Source of the DNA: Sphingomonas sp. S-NIH.Pt15_0812 | Lineage (GTDB): Bacteria; Pseudomonadota; Alphaproteobacteria; Sphingomonadales; Sphingomonadaceae | Assembly (NCBI RefSeq): GCF_003951315.1 | Contig: NZ_QLJH01000008.1 | Location: forward strand, 1-64,000 | DNA length: 64,000 nt | Direction: 5' to 3' | Part shown: one piece after another, positions 35,636 to 44,776 of the stretch | How the letters are laid out: each line of letters begins with the position of its first letter | Position numbering within the stretch: the stretch's first letter is position 1 | Made by a program: the position numbers and the translations under genes | The notes under the pieces: generated by a model | The model's input: only the letters and a program-made list of their open reading frames with translations | The model's database searches: none | Told to the model about the DNA's origin: nothing

Positions 35636-36750
35636 CGCCACCCCAGTATCGTAGCATCGAGCGCGGAGATCAGCGCCGGATCGACACTGGCTATCGGCGT
35701 TTCGTGACAGATCCAATTCCTCCGCCCATCGGCGGCATCGGCATTGTAGAGATAGTTGGCGACCCCGGTGTCGTAATTGTCGCCGAAGCACAGCTTGGTC
35801 GCCATCGCGCCGCCGATCCGCGCCGGGCTGCGGCTGGTCGCCTGCACCACCACATCACGCCCCTCCGCCTCCAGCCGTTCGGCGAGGCGAAAGGGCAAAT
35901 AGGTGAACTCGCCGGTGCCGATGATCCGCAACGGGTCGGTGCCATCGGGTAGCGGCTCGACCGGCAGCGTGTCGGGCGAATCCGACCGCCCCAGCCGTCC
36001 GTGATTGACATGCGTCGGCATGGTGCCGAGCGATCCCGCCCGCGCCTCGAATCCCGGATCGACCTGGTGGTCGGTGGCAGGCGTCCAGTCCAATTGCCCG
36101 CGAAGCAGCGATACCACTTCGGTCGGGCGCGGCATGACAGTCCAACGCTTTGTTCCCGCCGTCCAGTCGGTCAGCGTCGCCACAACGACTCTTTCAACCT
36201 GCGGCCATTCGGCGATCAGCGCAGCGGCGAGGTTGCGAACGGTGGTGCCGGTCGAAATCTCGTCATCGACGATCACCAGCGATCGGGGACAGGCCAGTGC
36301 ATCGAACTGCGGACGATAGATCAAATGTGCCGAGGCGTGGCTGTGCGGTTCCTCGAACCGGCACAGCAGTGGTGCGTCGACCCTTTGTCGCGTGGAATGG
36401 ATGAAGCCGGCATCCTCGCGCCCGGTCTGACGCTGCCATTCCTCGTGCAGCGTCTGGCCCAGGCAAACCGCCGTCTCGGCCAGTCCGATGACCAGCACCG
36501 GGCCGGGCAGATCGACGGGGATGGCGGAAGCCAGGTCGCGAACGCTGCGCCGCATGACGCTGGGTCGCGCGGGCAGATGCCGCCCCAGCACGCGCGACAC
36601 GACCAGATAGCCGCGCTTGGGGTTCTCCCGCGCGGCAAAGTCACAAAGCGCCTCCAGCGGCCAGCGGCTGTGGTCGACGCGAATGGTCAGCCGACCGGTC
36701 GGCAGAGCGATGCGATAGGGCGGAGGCGCGAGGTCCGGCACGGCCGACAT
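35632..36750 (-). CDS. phosphoribosyltransferase with TRSP domain
   Basis: 372 residues. An orotate-PRTase-like domain shows the PRPP motif LVIVDDEISTGTT around residue 170; the C-terminal TRSP domain carries its namesake in QATSRSPARIGG. It belongs to the Ter biosynthetic module with the HAD, StiP/PELOTA and CitE-like proteins. The ATG at 36750 is chosen because the homologous region begins at MSAVPDLAPPPYR; no strong ribosome site is seen. A 13-bp stem hairpin separates it from the terD gene upstream, so expression may be partly uncoupled from the TerD genes. Confidence 0.75.
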   Translation of the reverse strand: MSAVPDLAPPPYRIALPTGRLTIRVDHSRWPLEALCDFAARENPKRGYLVVSRVLGRHLPARPSVMRRSVRDLASAIPVDLPGPVLVIGLAETAVCLGQTLHEEWQRQTGREDAGFIHSTRQRVDAPLLCRFEEPHSHASAHLIYRPQFDALACPRSLVIVDDEISTGTTVRNLAAALIAEWPQVERVVVATLTDWTAGTKRWTVMPRPTEVVSLLRGQLDWTPATDHQVDPGFEARAGSLGTMPTHVNHGRLGRSDSPDTLPVEPLPDGTDPLRIIGTGEFTYLPFRLAERLEAEGRDVVVQATSRSPARIGGAMATKLCFGDNYDTGVANYLYNADAADGRRNWICHETPIASVDPALISALDATILGWR

Positions 36751-36786
36751 GAGGTGAGAATGTCCCGAATGAACGACCACGACAGG

Positions 36787-36817
36787 CCGATCCCGCCGGT
36801 TTCCCCGGCGGGATCGG
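36787..36817. terminator. hairpin between terD and the PRTase gene
   Basis: CCGATCCCGCCGG pairs with CCGGCGGGATCGG over a 5-base loop. It lacks a T-tract on the minus strand; probably attenuates or processes the Ter transcript between the TerD block and the biosynthetic block. Confidence 0.55.
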
Positions 36818-36821
36818 GTCG

Positions 36822-37397
36822 TCAGATATTGACGCCAAGCGACTGGGCAAGCGGCCCCAGACCGCCGGCGAAGCCCTGGCCGATAGCCTTGAACTTCCAC
36901 TCGCCATTGTGGCGATACAGGTCGCCGAAGATCATCGCCGTCTCGGTCGAGGCGTCTTCCGACAGATCGTAGCGTGCGATCTCCGTACCGCCGTCCGCGT
37001 TGACCACCCGGATATAGGCGTTGGACACCATGCCGAAATTCTGGCGGCGCGCCTCAGCTTCGTGGATCGTCACCGCGAAGCTGAGCTTCTGGATATCGGC
37101 GGGCAGCTGATCGAGGCCGACGACCACGACTTCGTCATCGCCGCTGCCCTCGCCGGTCAAATTGTCGCCTTGGTGGACGACCGCGCCGTTCGCGCCGTTC
37201 TTGTTGTTGTAGAAGATGAAATCCGCATCCGAGCGGACCCGGCCACCTTCGTTCAGCAGGAACACGCTGGCATCGAGATCGAACGCGCTGCCATCGGTCA
37301 CCCGCGTGTCCCAGCCCAGCCCGACACGCACGCCGCGCAGGCCCGGTGCTTCCTTGCTAAGGCTGACATTGCCGCCCTTGGAGAGAGAAACTGCCAT
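36822..37397 (-). CDS. TerD-family protein, copy 1
   Basis: 191-residue TerD/TerE protein: [48 protein letters not shown] and ARYDLSED are all family signatures; the acidic loops bind calcium in studied TerD proteins. It is very similar in layout to the adjacent copy at 37425. TerD proteins act in tellurite, colicin and phage-related stress responses through an unknown mechanism, together with TerC at the membrane. 27 bases separate it from the next copy. Confidence 0.92.
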   Translation of the reverse strand: MAVSLSKGGNVSLSKEAPGLRGVRVGLGWDTRVTDGSAFDLDASVFLLNEGGRVRSDADFIFYNNKNGANGAVVHQGDNLTGEGSGDDEVVVVGLDQLPADIQKLSFAVTIHEAEARRQNFGMVSNAYIRVVNADGGTEIARYDLSEDASTETAMIFGDLYRHNGEWKFKAIGQGFAGGLGPLAQSLGVNI

Positions 37398-37424
37398 TTT
37401 TGCTATCCTCGATAGGGTCGGCGA

Positions 37425-38003
37425 TCAGCCGACATTGACGCCATAATTGCGGGCCATGGGAGCCAGGCCGCCCTTGAAACCCTGGCCGACCGCGCGGAAT
37501 TTCCACTCGCCATTATGGCGATAGACTTCGCCGAAGATCATCGCCGTCTCGGTCGAGGCATCCTCGGACAGGTCGTAGCGCGCGATCTCGCGGCCGGTGA
37601 CATCGTTGACCACGGGGATGAACGCGTTGGACACCATGCCGAAGCTTTGGCGCCGCGCCTCGCCCTCATGGATGGTGACGCTGACCGCGATCTTCTGGAC
37701 ATCGGCGGGCACCTTGCCCAGTTCGACCTTCAGTGCCTCGTCATCACCATCGCCCTCGCCGGTGCGGTTGTCACCGGTATGCTCGACCGAGCCATCGGAC
37801 GAGCGCAGGTTGTTGTAGAAGATGAAGTCGGCATCACCTCGCACCTTGTCATTGGCGCCCAGAAGGAAGGCGCTGGCATCGAGATCGAAATCGGTGCCGT
37901 CGGTGGTGCGCGTGTCCCAGCCCAGACCGATCAGGATGTGGGTGAGGCCGGGTTCTTCCTTCGACAGGCTGACATTGCCGCCCTTGGCCAGACTGACTGA
38001 CAT
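37425..38003 (-). CDS. terD: TerD-family protein, copy 2
   Basis: 192-residue TerD protein: [50 protein letters not shown] and [12 protein letters not shown] tandem duplicate of the 36822-37397 gene. All acidic metal-binding loops appear intact. It follows the TerC/DUF475 gene by 26 bases in one transcription unit. Confidence 0.92.
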   Translation of the reverse strand: MSVSLAKGGNVSLSKEEPGLTHILIGLGWDTRTTDGTDFDLDASAFLLGANDKVRGDADFIFYNNLRSSDGSVEHTGDNRTGEGDGDDEALKVELGKVPADVQKIAVSVTIHEGEARRQSFGMVSNAFIPVVNDVTGREIARYDLSEDASTETAMIFGEVYRHNGEWKFRAVGQGFKGGLAPMARNYGVNVG

Positions 38004-38029
38004 GGATGTGCTTCCTCTCTCTTGATCGT

Positions 38030-39145
38030 TTAGAAGGACAGGCGTTCGCCGGTCGGCGCGACTGGCACCGCATCCTCCAGCGCCACGTCGCCATCGCCCT
38101 CCCGCCGATTGGCACGGATCGAGGCAAGCAGCGCCATGCCGATAAAGGCCGCGCCGATCAGGCCGGTAACAGTTTCGGGCACTTCGACCCGGACCGAGAT
38201 CAGCATGATCGCGGCCAAAGCGATGATGGCGTAGAAAGCGCCGTGTTCCAGGTAGCGATATTCGGTGAGCGTGCCCTTATCGACCAGCATCACCGTCATC
38301 GACCGGACGAACATGGCACCGATGCCCAGCCCGAGTGCGATGATGAACAGGTTGTTCGATAACGCGAACGCACCGATCACCCCATCGAACGAGAAGCTGG
38401 CGTCCAGCACTTCGAGATAGAGGAACGCCGCCAGCCCCGACTTTGCGACCGCAACCGTGGCGGCGGCATTGCCCGAGACCGCGTCCTCCTCGTCTTCCTT
38501 CTCGAGGATCGTACCGATCGCCTGCACCGCGATATAGGCGAGCAGCCCGAAGATGCCCGCGGTCAGGAAGGTCATGGCTTCCGTCGCCGGAATGACGCGC
38601 GAGATGCCGTACAAAGCAAGCAGCACGATCGCGATCGCCAAGCCGGCAATCCGGGACAGGCCGGCGAAAGGCCGCTCGATCAGGCCGATCCAGTGCGAAT
38701 CCTTTTCCTCGTCGAGAAAGAAGGTCAGCCCGACCATCGCTAGGAACGCACCACCGAAACCCGAGATGCCGACATGCGCGCCGGTGATGATCCGTTCATA
38801 GGCGACGGGATCTGTCGCCGCGAGAACCACCGCATCGATCGGCCCCAGCCGTGCCGCAATCGCCACAATGACCAGCGGGAACAGGATGCGCATCCCGAAC
38901 ACCGCGATGATGATGCCCCAGGTCAGGAAGCGGCGCTGCCAGACCGGCGTCATGTCGCGCAATACGGTGGCGTTGACCACCGCATTGTCGAACGACAGCG
39001 AAACCTCCAGCACCCCGAGCACCAGCACGATCCACAAGATGCCGAGCGTGCCCGCGATATCGTGCGTCAGCGTCCAGCCGATCCATGCCCCGATGGCCAG
39101 ACAGATCGCCGAAAAGGCGAACGATCCCTTGAAGTATTTGAACAT
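38030..39145 (-). CDS. terC: TerC-family membrane protein (DUF475)
   Basis: 371 residues, about nine membrane segments. Conserved acidic motifs [13 protein letters not shown] (near residue 45) and the second half-repeat [17 protein letters not shown] match the DUF475/TerC family, proposed to transport or bind metal ions and to recruit TerD proteins. GGGGGAAAA precedes the ATG at 39145. The C-terminal tail is acidic and cytoplasmic. Confidence 0.88.
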   Translation of the reverse strand: MFKYFKGSFAFSAICLAIGAWIGWTLTHDIAGTLGILWIVLVLGVLEVSLSFDNAVVNATVLRDMTPVWQRRFLTWGIIIAVFGMRILFPLVIVAIAARLGPIDAVVLAATDPVAYERIITGAHVGISGFGGAFLAMVGLTFFLDEEKDSHWIGLIERPFAGLSRIAGLAIAIVLLALYGISRVIPATEAMTFLTAGIFGLLAYIAVQAIGTILEKEDEEDAVSGNAAATVAVAKSGLAAFLYLEVLDASFSFDGVIGAFALSNNLFIIALGLGIGAMFVRSMTVMLVDKGTLTEYRYLEHGAFYAIIALAAIMLISVRVEVPETVTGLIGAAFIGMALLASIRANRREGDGDVALEDAVPVAPTGERLSF

Positions 39146-39182
39146 TTTTCCCCCGTATGCCGGCGAACGTGATCGGACAGCC

Positions 39183-40361
39183 TTAATCCTTGCTCCCCGT
39201 AACCCAGCGCAGGCCCCAGCCAAAGCGCTCGTCGAGAACCTGCTGGTCGCGAACATATTGGACGATCCGCGTCGCTTTCAGCCGACCGCCATCATTCTCG
39301 ATCAGGACGATGCCACACAGGCGGCGGTCATTGCGCCCCTCGGTCATGCGGACTTCGATCGGCGGCTGGTCCGGCATGGTGACCGTCACCACGCCATCGG
39401 TCTGCTGCCAATTGGGAACACCGTCATAGATATTGGCGAAGACAACGAGGCGACGCAGGTCCGACCAATGGGCACCATTGATGCGCATCGTTTCTCCCTG
39501 CGAGATATCGCCCGTGCGGTCGTCCCCCGACAGGGCGATATAGGGAGGCTGATCGAACCCACCGAATGCCCGTCCCAGCGCCTGCACCACGCCCTTGCGC
39601 CCGTTGGTCAGTTCGAACAGGCACCCCAGATCCAGATCGATCGCGGTGCTGCCACCGAAAAACGCCTTGCGACCGCGCGACCAATTGAGGTTGACGACGA
39701 TCTCGCCGAAATGATTGCCCTTCTTCTCCAGGCTGACCGTCTGCCCCGGCTTGTCGAGCGTGACCTTGCTCAGACGGACAGGCGGTGCGGGCGGCGGTGG
39801 CGGAGGCGCCGGCGGCGGAGCGGCGTCCTCGGCCACCTCGATACCGAAGGAGCGCGCCAAGGGCGCCAGACCGCCATTGAACCCCTGCCCCGAGGCGCGA
39901 AACTTCCACTGCCCGCCCCGGCGATAGAGTTCGCCAAGCACCATCGCCGCCTCCGTCGCGCCAGCCAGCATCGGCCGATAGCGGATCGTGTCGCCGCCGC
40001 CCGCCGGGGTCACGGAGATTTCGGCATCGGCGAGCAGCGCCAACGTCTGCCCCTTGGCCTGCGCCTCGTGGATCGTCACGCAGAAGACGATGCGCTCCAG
40101 CTCGACGGGCAATTGCGCCAGATCGACGGTGAAGCCGCCGCGCGGCCCGGTACGATCCCCGAAGCGCACCGCACCGGCGGCGCCATCAGGCTGGTTGTAG
40201 AACACCATGTCCGCATCACCGCGAACCTTACCGCTGGCGGTCAGCAAATAAGCAGACGCATCCGCCTCGACATCGCGCCCCGATGGTATCGCCCACGAAA
40301 AGCCGACAGACATCTGGCTGCCGGTGACAGGCGTGTTGCCGCCCTGTTGAAGATCGGTCAT
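39183..40361 (-). CDS. terA: TerA-like two-domain protein
   Basis: 392 residues. The N-terminal half is a TerD domain (DVEADASAYLL, DADMVFYNQPDG), a Pro/Ala-rich linker follows (APPPAPPPPPPAPP), and the C-terminal half (GDDRTGDISQGETMRINGAHWSDLRRLVVFANIYDG) is typical of TerA. It is joined to the TerC gene in one unit (37 bases). The ATG at 40361 gives MTDLQQGGNTPV; earlier in-frame starts would run into a low-complexity region antisense to the neighbouring gene. Confidence 0.82.
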   Translation of the reverse strand: MTDLQQGGNTPVTGSQMSVGFSWAIPSGRDVEADASAYLLTASGKVRGDADMVFYNQPDGAAGAVRFGDRTGPRGGFTVDLAQLPVELERIVFCVTIHEAQAKGQTLALLADAEISVTPAGGGDTIRYRPMLAGATEAAMVLGELYRRGGQWKFRASGQGFNGGLAPLARSFGIEVAEDAAPPPAPPPPPPAPPVRLSKVTLDKPGQTVSLEKKGNHFGEIVVNLNWSRGRKAFFGGSTAIDLDLGCLFELTNGRKGVVQALGRAFGGFDQPPYIALSGDDRTGDISQGETMRINGAHWSDLRRLVVFANIYDGVPNWQQTDGVVTVTMPDQPPIEVRMTEGRNDRRLCGIVLIENDGGRLKATRIVQYVRDQQVLDERFGWGLRWVTGSKD

Positions 40362-40390
40362 GCCCCGCAATTCCCCGCCTGGACGATGGT

Positions 40391-40972
40391 TCAGAGAACA
40401 GCGTTGATCGCGGAACTCATGTCGTGGAACGTGCGCCCTGTCGTCTTCTCGCCCAGCGCCTTCATGTCCCAGCCATGGCCGTTGCGGGTCAGCTTGGCCA
40501 TCACCTGCCCGGTGTGGCTGCCCTCCCCCGTCAGGTCGTAACGCGCCATCTCGCGTCCCGTGGTCAGGTCGACCAACCGGCAATAGGCATTGGCGATCCG
40601 CTCGAAGCTGTCACCTTGGAAGCTGTTGACCGTGAAGACCAAGGTCTGAACCGAGGATGGAACGCGCGACAGATCGACATTGATCGTCTCGTCATCGCCG
40701 TCGCCAGCACCGGTCCGATTATCGCCACTATGGACGATGCTGCCGTCCTTGCTCGACAATTGGCGGAACCAGACCTCGTCGACCATGCGGCGGTTGCCAT
40801 CGAACAGCAGGCACGAGGCATCGAGATCGATGTCGCCGCCACCGCCGCCGAACAGACCGAACAGCCCCTTACCCTTGCGGACGTCCCAGCCCAGCCCCAT
40901 CGCAACCTTGGTCAGGCCGCCACCATCGGACTTCGCGAGCGAAACGGTCTGTCCCTTTTGCAAGCTAACCAT
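40391..40972 (-). CDS. terZ: TerD-family protein, TerZ-like
   Basis: 193 residues beginning MVSLQKGQTVSLAKSDGGG, with VAMGLGWDVRKGK, a Gly insertion (GLFGGGGGD), IDLDASCLLF and YDLTGEGSHTGQV. The Gly-rich insert and the first position in the unit fit the TerZ type. It is the most upstream gene of the minus-strand Ter set; the 185-base gap to the divergent helicase fragment should hold the promoter. Confidence 0.82.
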   Translation of the reverse strand: MVSLQKGQTVSLAKSDGGGLTKVAMGLGWDVRKGKGLFGLFGGGGGDIDLDASCLLFDGNRRMVDEVWFRQLSSKDGSIVHSGDNRTGAGDGDDETINVDLSRVPSSVQTLVFTVNSFQGDSFERIANAYCRLVDLTTGREMARYDLTGEGSHTGQVMAKLTRNGHGWDMKALGEKTTGRTFHDMSSAINAVL

Positions 40973-41157
40973 ATACGATCGTTGCCCCCGTTAGATATCC
41001 CGATGGTGGCGCGAACAGTGACACAAGGTCAAGGTCGCAGCCGCCCGAATTTTTTCATCCATTTTGGTCAGTGCAAAAAAGATGACCGATACCCCTTCAT
41101 CTTTCTATGCTTGGCATGTGAAGGTGGGATGACATCGAGCAAAGGCGACGTGGGTTT

Positions 41158-43166
41158 ATGATCCAGCGGGATCGCTTGACGGCACTGATCGAATATGTCG
41201 AGGCAACCGAACGAGATCGATTGCGCACGGTCAGCGACATGGCGGACTATCGCGCTTTTCGGCGATCGGGTGAGGATATCATCCTTCTTCCCGGCGTCTT
41301 GGTCAACGTGCGCGACGGCGACGATCATCGCTGGTTGAGCGTCGACCGCCTCGTCCGCCGCCCGCCACCGGTGCCAAGCGACCCAGAATTGCGGCGCTGG
41401 ATCGACCTGCGCGACGATGTAACGCAGGCGCCAAGTCTACGCCGCGAACTGCCTCGAGAAATGCTCGACGACGCACTACGCGACCGGATCGAAACGCCCA
41501 GCCTGGCACTGATCGGTCACCCTGAAGCCGCGCGATTGAACGCGACACTGGAGGGCTATAAACGCGAAATCTGGTCCGCCTGGGCGCTGGATGGAGCGGC
41601 CCCGCCGCCAAGCGATCGACCTCTACAACAGCCTGTTCGCGCTTCGCCAGACGCTGGACGGCGGGTCGGAGCAGCCGGTCGAACTGGTATGGGGCATCGG
41701 CGTCGCGCGCTGGACCCAGCCGTTCGGGCGGCTGCACCACCCGCTGCTGACTGTCCCCGTCGAACTGACGCTCGACGAGGTCACGCACCGCATTGACATT
41801 CGCCCGCGTAGCGAAGCCCCACCGGGGATCGAGACCGCCCCGCTCGACGCGCTCGACGCGCTCGACGCGCCTTCGGTCGACGAGTGGCAGGCCGGCACGC
41901 AGCGCTATCTCGACGCAATGGAGGGCGAAGGCCTGACGCCTTTCGATGCTGAAAGCTTTGCACCACCGCTACGCCGCGCGGTCGCGCTGCTCGATCCCGA
42001 CGGGCATTATCTGCCCGATCTGGGCGAACGCCACCCACCAACCGGAGAGACCCTGCAGGTCGATGGCGGCTGGATCCTGATCGAACGTACGCGGCAAGCG
42101 ACGCAGTTGATGGACGACCTGCGTCGGTACAGGGCCGCCCTCAGCACGATCGACGATCCAGAAGCCCTGCCACCTGCCGTCCGTGTCCTGTTACAACCAC
42201 CCGCTGACAGCGCGACGACGGAGGCCTATCCCAGCTATCGCGGCGTCTCGACGGTGCCGGGCGTCACATCCTCGGACGGATCGGGCCATGATCTGTTCAT
42301 CCCTATGCCGTTCAATCGCGAACAGGTGGAAGTGATCCAACGCCTTGCTACTCGGCCAGGGGTGGTCGTGCAGGGGCCGCCGGGCACCGGCAAAACCCAC
42401 ACCATCGCCAATATCATCAGTCACTATCTGGCGCTCGGCAAACGGGTCCTCGTTACTTCGCAAAAGGCACCCGCGCTGAAGGTGCTGCGCGACAAGCTCC
42501 CCGCCGCCGTTCGCCCGCTTGCTGTCAGCCTTCTCGACAGCGATCGCGACGGACTGAAGCAATTCCAGGAATCCGTCGACATCATCGCCGACCGGCTGCA
42601 CCGCACCCGCCCGACCGAGGCGGCGCAGCAGATCGCGGTGCTCGATGCCCGGATCGAGGCGATCCATCGTCAGCTCGCCACCACCGACCGACAGGAGGAG
42701 GATATCGGTCGACAGGCCATGACCGGCGCGACCATCAACGGTGCCGCGATCGAACCCGCCGATGCCGCACGACGGGTGATTGGGGCGGGAGAGCTGGCGG
42801 ATTGGCTGCCCGATGCGATCGACGTCATCGCCTCGCACGAACCCGAGTTTGACGATGCCGCGATCATCCGGCTACGCGCGGCACGCAAGGAAGCGGGCGA
42901 ACGGATCGCGCTGCTCGACCAGCCACCGCCGCCCGGTGACCTGCCCGATGCGGCGGCGATCGGCGCGATACACCATGATCTGGTCGAAGCGCGAGCGCTG
43001 GGTGAACAGATATCCGGCGATCAGGCGCTCGGACGACAGATCGGCGCCGAAGCCGTCGCCACCTTGCGCACGCAGGCCGATGAACCAGCTGGCCGACCGC
43101 CATCTGGGCGGCCAGGTCGCCGATTACCGATCGGCCCTCCGCGAGAAAATATCGCTGTATGATCTA
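41158..43166 (+). pseudogene. broken SF1-type helicase/ATPase gene
   Basis: An AAA/DEAD-type ATPase reading MIQRDRLTALIEYVEATERDR, a switch of frame at about 41595-41605 (inserted C in a CCCC run, after which RRQAIDLYNSLFALRQ continues), then Walker A in VQGPPGTGKTH (about 42380) and a coiled-coil region. A second frame change lies near 43077: the other frame gives MNQLADRHLGGQVADYRSALREK. The gene then stops at the IS boundary with the rest missing. Helicases of this type occur next to Ter and defence loci. It is divergent from the Ter operon. Confidence 0.75.
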
Positions 43167-44016
43167 GGCCGGATCGACATTCATCATAGCCATATCATGG
43201 CGGCGGCGAAGTGTACGAAGCCGGTGAAGTGGATGATGCGGCGGTCATAGCGGGTCGCGAAACGGCGGAAATGCTCGAGGCGTCCGAAGCATCGCTCGAT
43301 CTGGTTTCGATGCTTGTAGATGCCGGGATCATGCGGGATGGCGATCTTGCGGCTGCGCTTTGACGGGATCACTACCTCGGCGTCCATGGCCGCGATCTGT
43401 TCGCGCAAGTCGTCGCTGTCATAGGCTTTGTCGGCGAGTACCGCTTTGGCGCGCCGGCCATCGAGCAGAGCGGGTGCCGAGCCGATGTCGCTGGCCTCCC
43501 CCGGCGTGACGAGCAAGCGCAGGGGCCGACCGAGGGTGTCGGCAAGCATAGGGATCCTGGTCGTCAGTCCGCCTCGGGAACGCCCCAGCGCCTGATCCTT
43601 GGCCCCCCTTTTCCGGTCGCTGCCTGGCTGTGCGCGCGGACGATAGTGCTGTCGATCATGAGGTACTGATTGTCGTGGTCGGCCGCCAGCGCCTCGAACG
43701 CCCGCTCCCAGACGCCCGCATGGCACCAGCGGCTGAAACGGCGATGCACCGTCTTCCACTTGCCATAACGCTCGGGCAGGCCGCACCAATGCGCACCCGA
43801 GCGCAGCACCCACGAACACCCATCTACAAACAAGCGGTTGTCTCCACCTGTCCGTCCCGGATCAGCCACCTTGCCCGGCAACAACGACGCGATCCGCTGC
43901 CACTGCGCCTCGCTCAACTCGTACCGCTTGATCCCCATCGCTTGCTCCGCGCCTCGACACGGACGCCTATGAACCAGCATTCAGCAGCTTTGGGAATCTT
44001 GAATGTCGATCGGCCC
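43167..44016 (-). mobile_element. IS5-family insertion sequence
   Basis: Approximately 850 bp, bounded by inverted ends GGCCGGATCGACATTCA at 43167 and TGAATGTCGATCGGCC at 44001-44016 (one base difference in spacing). It contains one transposase split over two frames. The flanks do not show a matching target duplication: CTAG on the left, CCAG on the right. The element therefore probably deleted adjacent DNA, consistent with both neighbouring genes being cut off. Confidence 0.75.
43184..43938 (-). CDS. IS5-family transposase, two overlapping frames
   Basis: DDE transposase of the IS5 family. The first frame (43938 to 43564) has MGIKRYELSEAQWQRI, SGAHWCGLPERYGKWKTVHRRFSRW and the first catalytic Asp in LMIDSTIVRAH; the second (to 43184) has the second Asp in LADKAYDS and the Glu in ERCFGRLEHFRRFATRYDRR. 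The frames overlap near 43610 at a GGAAAAGGGGGG stretch, a plausible programmed -1 frameshift site as known for this group. It may be active. Confidence 0.85.
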
Positions 44017-44335
44017 CAGGATCAGTACCGGGGCATCGGCCAGGAAGGCGCGCGCGATCGCGACCCGCTGACGCTCCCCCCCCCCTCCAGTTTCACACCG
44101 CGCTCGCCGACTGGCGTGCGATAGCCTTACCGCCACTCACCGCGTCGATCATGGTGCCGGCGTAGAGCGGCACGAACACCTCGGTCAGGGTCGCGAGCAG
44201 CATCGCCGCCGCACATCCGGCCGTCAGCCTTGGCATCCGCCCCCACAGCCGCAAGGTGAACGCCAGGACCCGACGCACCACGGAGGCGCGCGGAAGCCGA
44301 TCCTCGGCATCATATTCGTCTTCGATCATGGACAT
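44017..44335 (-). pseudogene. remnant of an ABC exporter gene
   Basis: The start encodes MSMIEDEYDAEDRLPR and the first membrane segment (LTAGCAAAMLLATLTEVFVPLYAG), then after about residue 65 jumps directly to the nucleotide-binding domain C-motif region: TPVGERGVKL, a 10-G homopolymer that shifts the frame, then GERQRVAIARAFLADAPVLIL, where the IS begins. Most of the exporter (Walker A and the remaining helices) is deleted. It is a dead remnant of a fused ABC transporter, leftward orientation. Confidence 0.75.
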
Positions 44336-44776
44336 ATACCCACGCGTCGGCGCGCGGTCCTTCCATCAGCGATGGTCGGTGTCGGCGTCGCGTACGACCG
44401 AAAGCGTCAGTGGCGGAGAAGGCCACCGGAAAGGGGTGCTCCACGGGTGGGCATGATCTGATCGGTCATCGTCGCCCTCCTTCCCGTGAATCGCTGGGCA
44501 GTGCAGCCATAGCTGATCGAGATTATAGAATCCATGAGGGACGGAAATTTTGCCGCCATCTCGCGTGCCATTCCGAACAGCTCATACGGGACGTCCGAAA
44601 TGGCTGGAATGAGCGAGCATGGCTTTGCGGACGCACTCCCACCATGTGGAGCCCAATAAAAAGGGTTCGCGCAGATTTGCGACGACAATGGGTTCACAAG
44701 GAATTGGCTGAAGTTTCGGCATCACGACCATGTTTGATCGACACCAGCGCCAAACACCCGCCCCGATTGGGACCCA
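44336..44776. other. intergenic stretch without a supported gene
   Basis: Frames on both strands are short and low-scoring. It lies between the ABC-exporter remnant and the hybrid kinase and likely only contains the former promoter. Confidence 0.4.

Noticed and set aside
44407..44697. 96-codon minus-strand frame
   Set aside because: No ribosome site or family pattern; probably noncoding remnant upstream of the ABC fragment.
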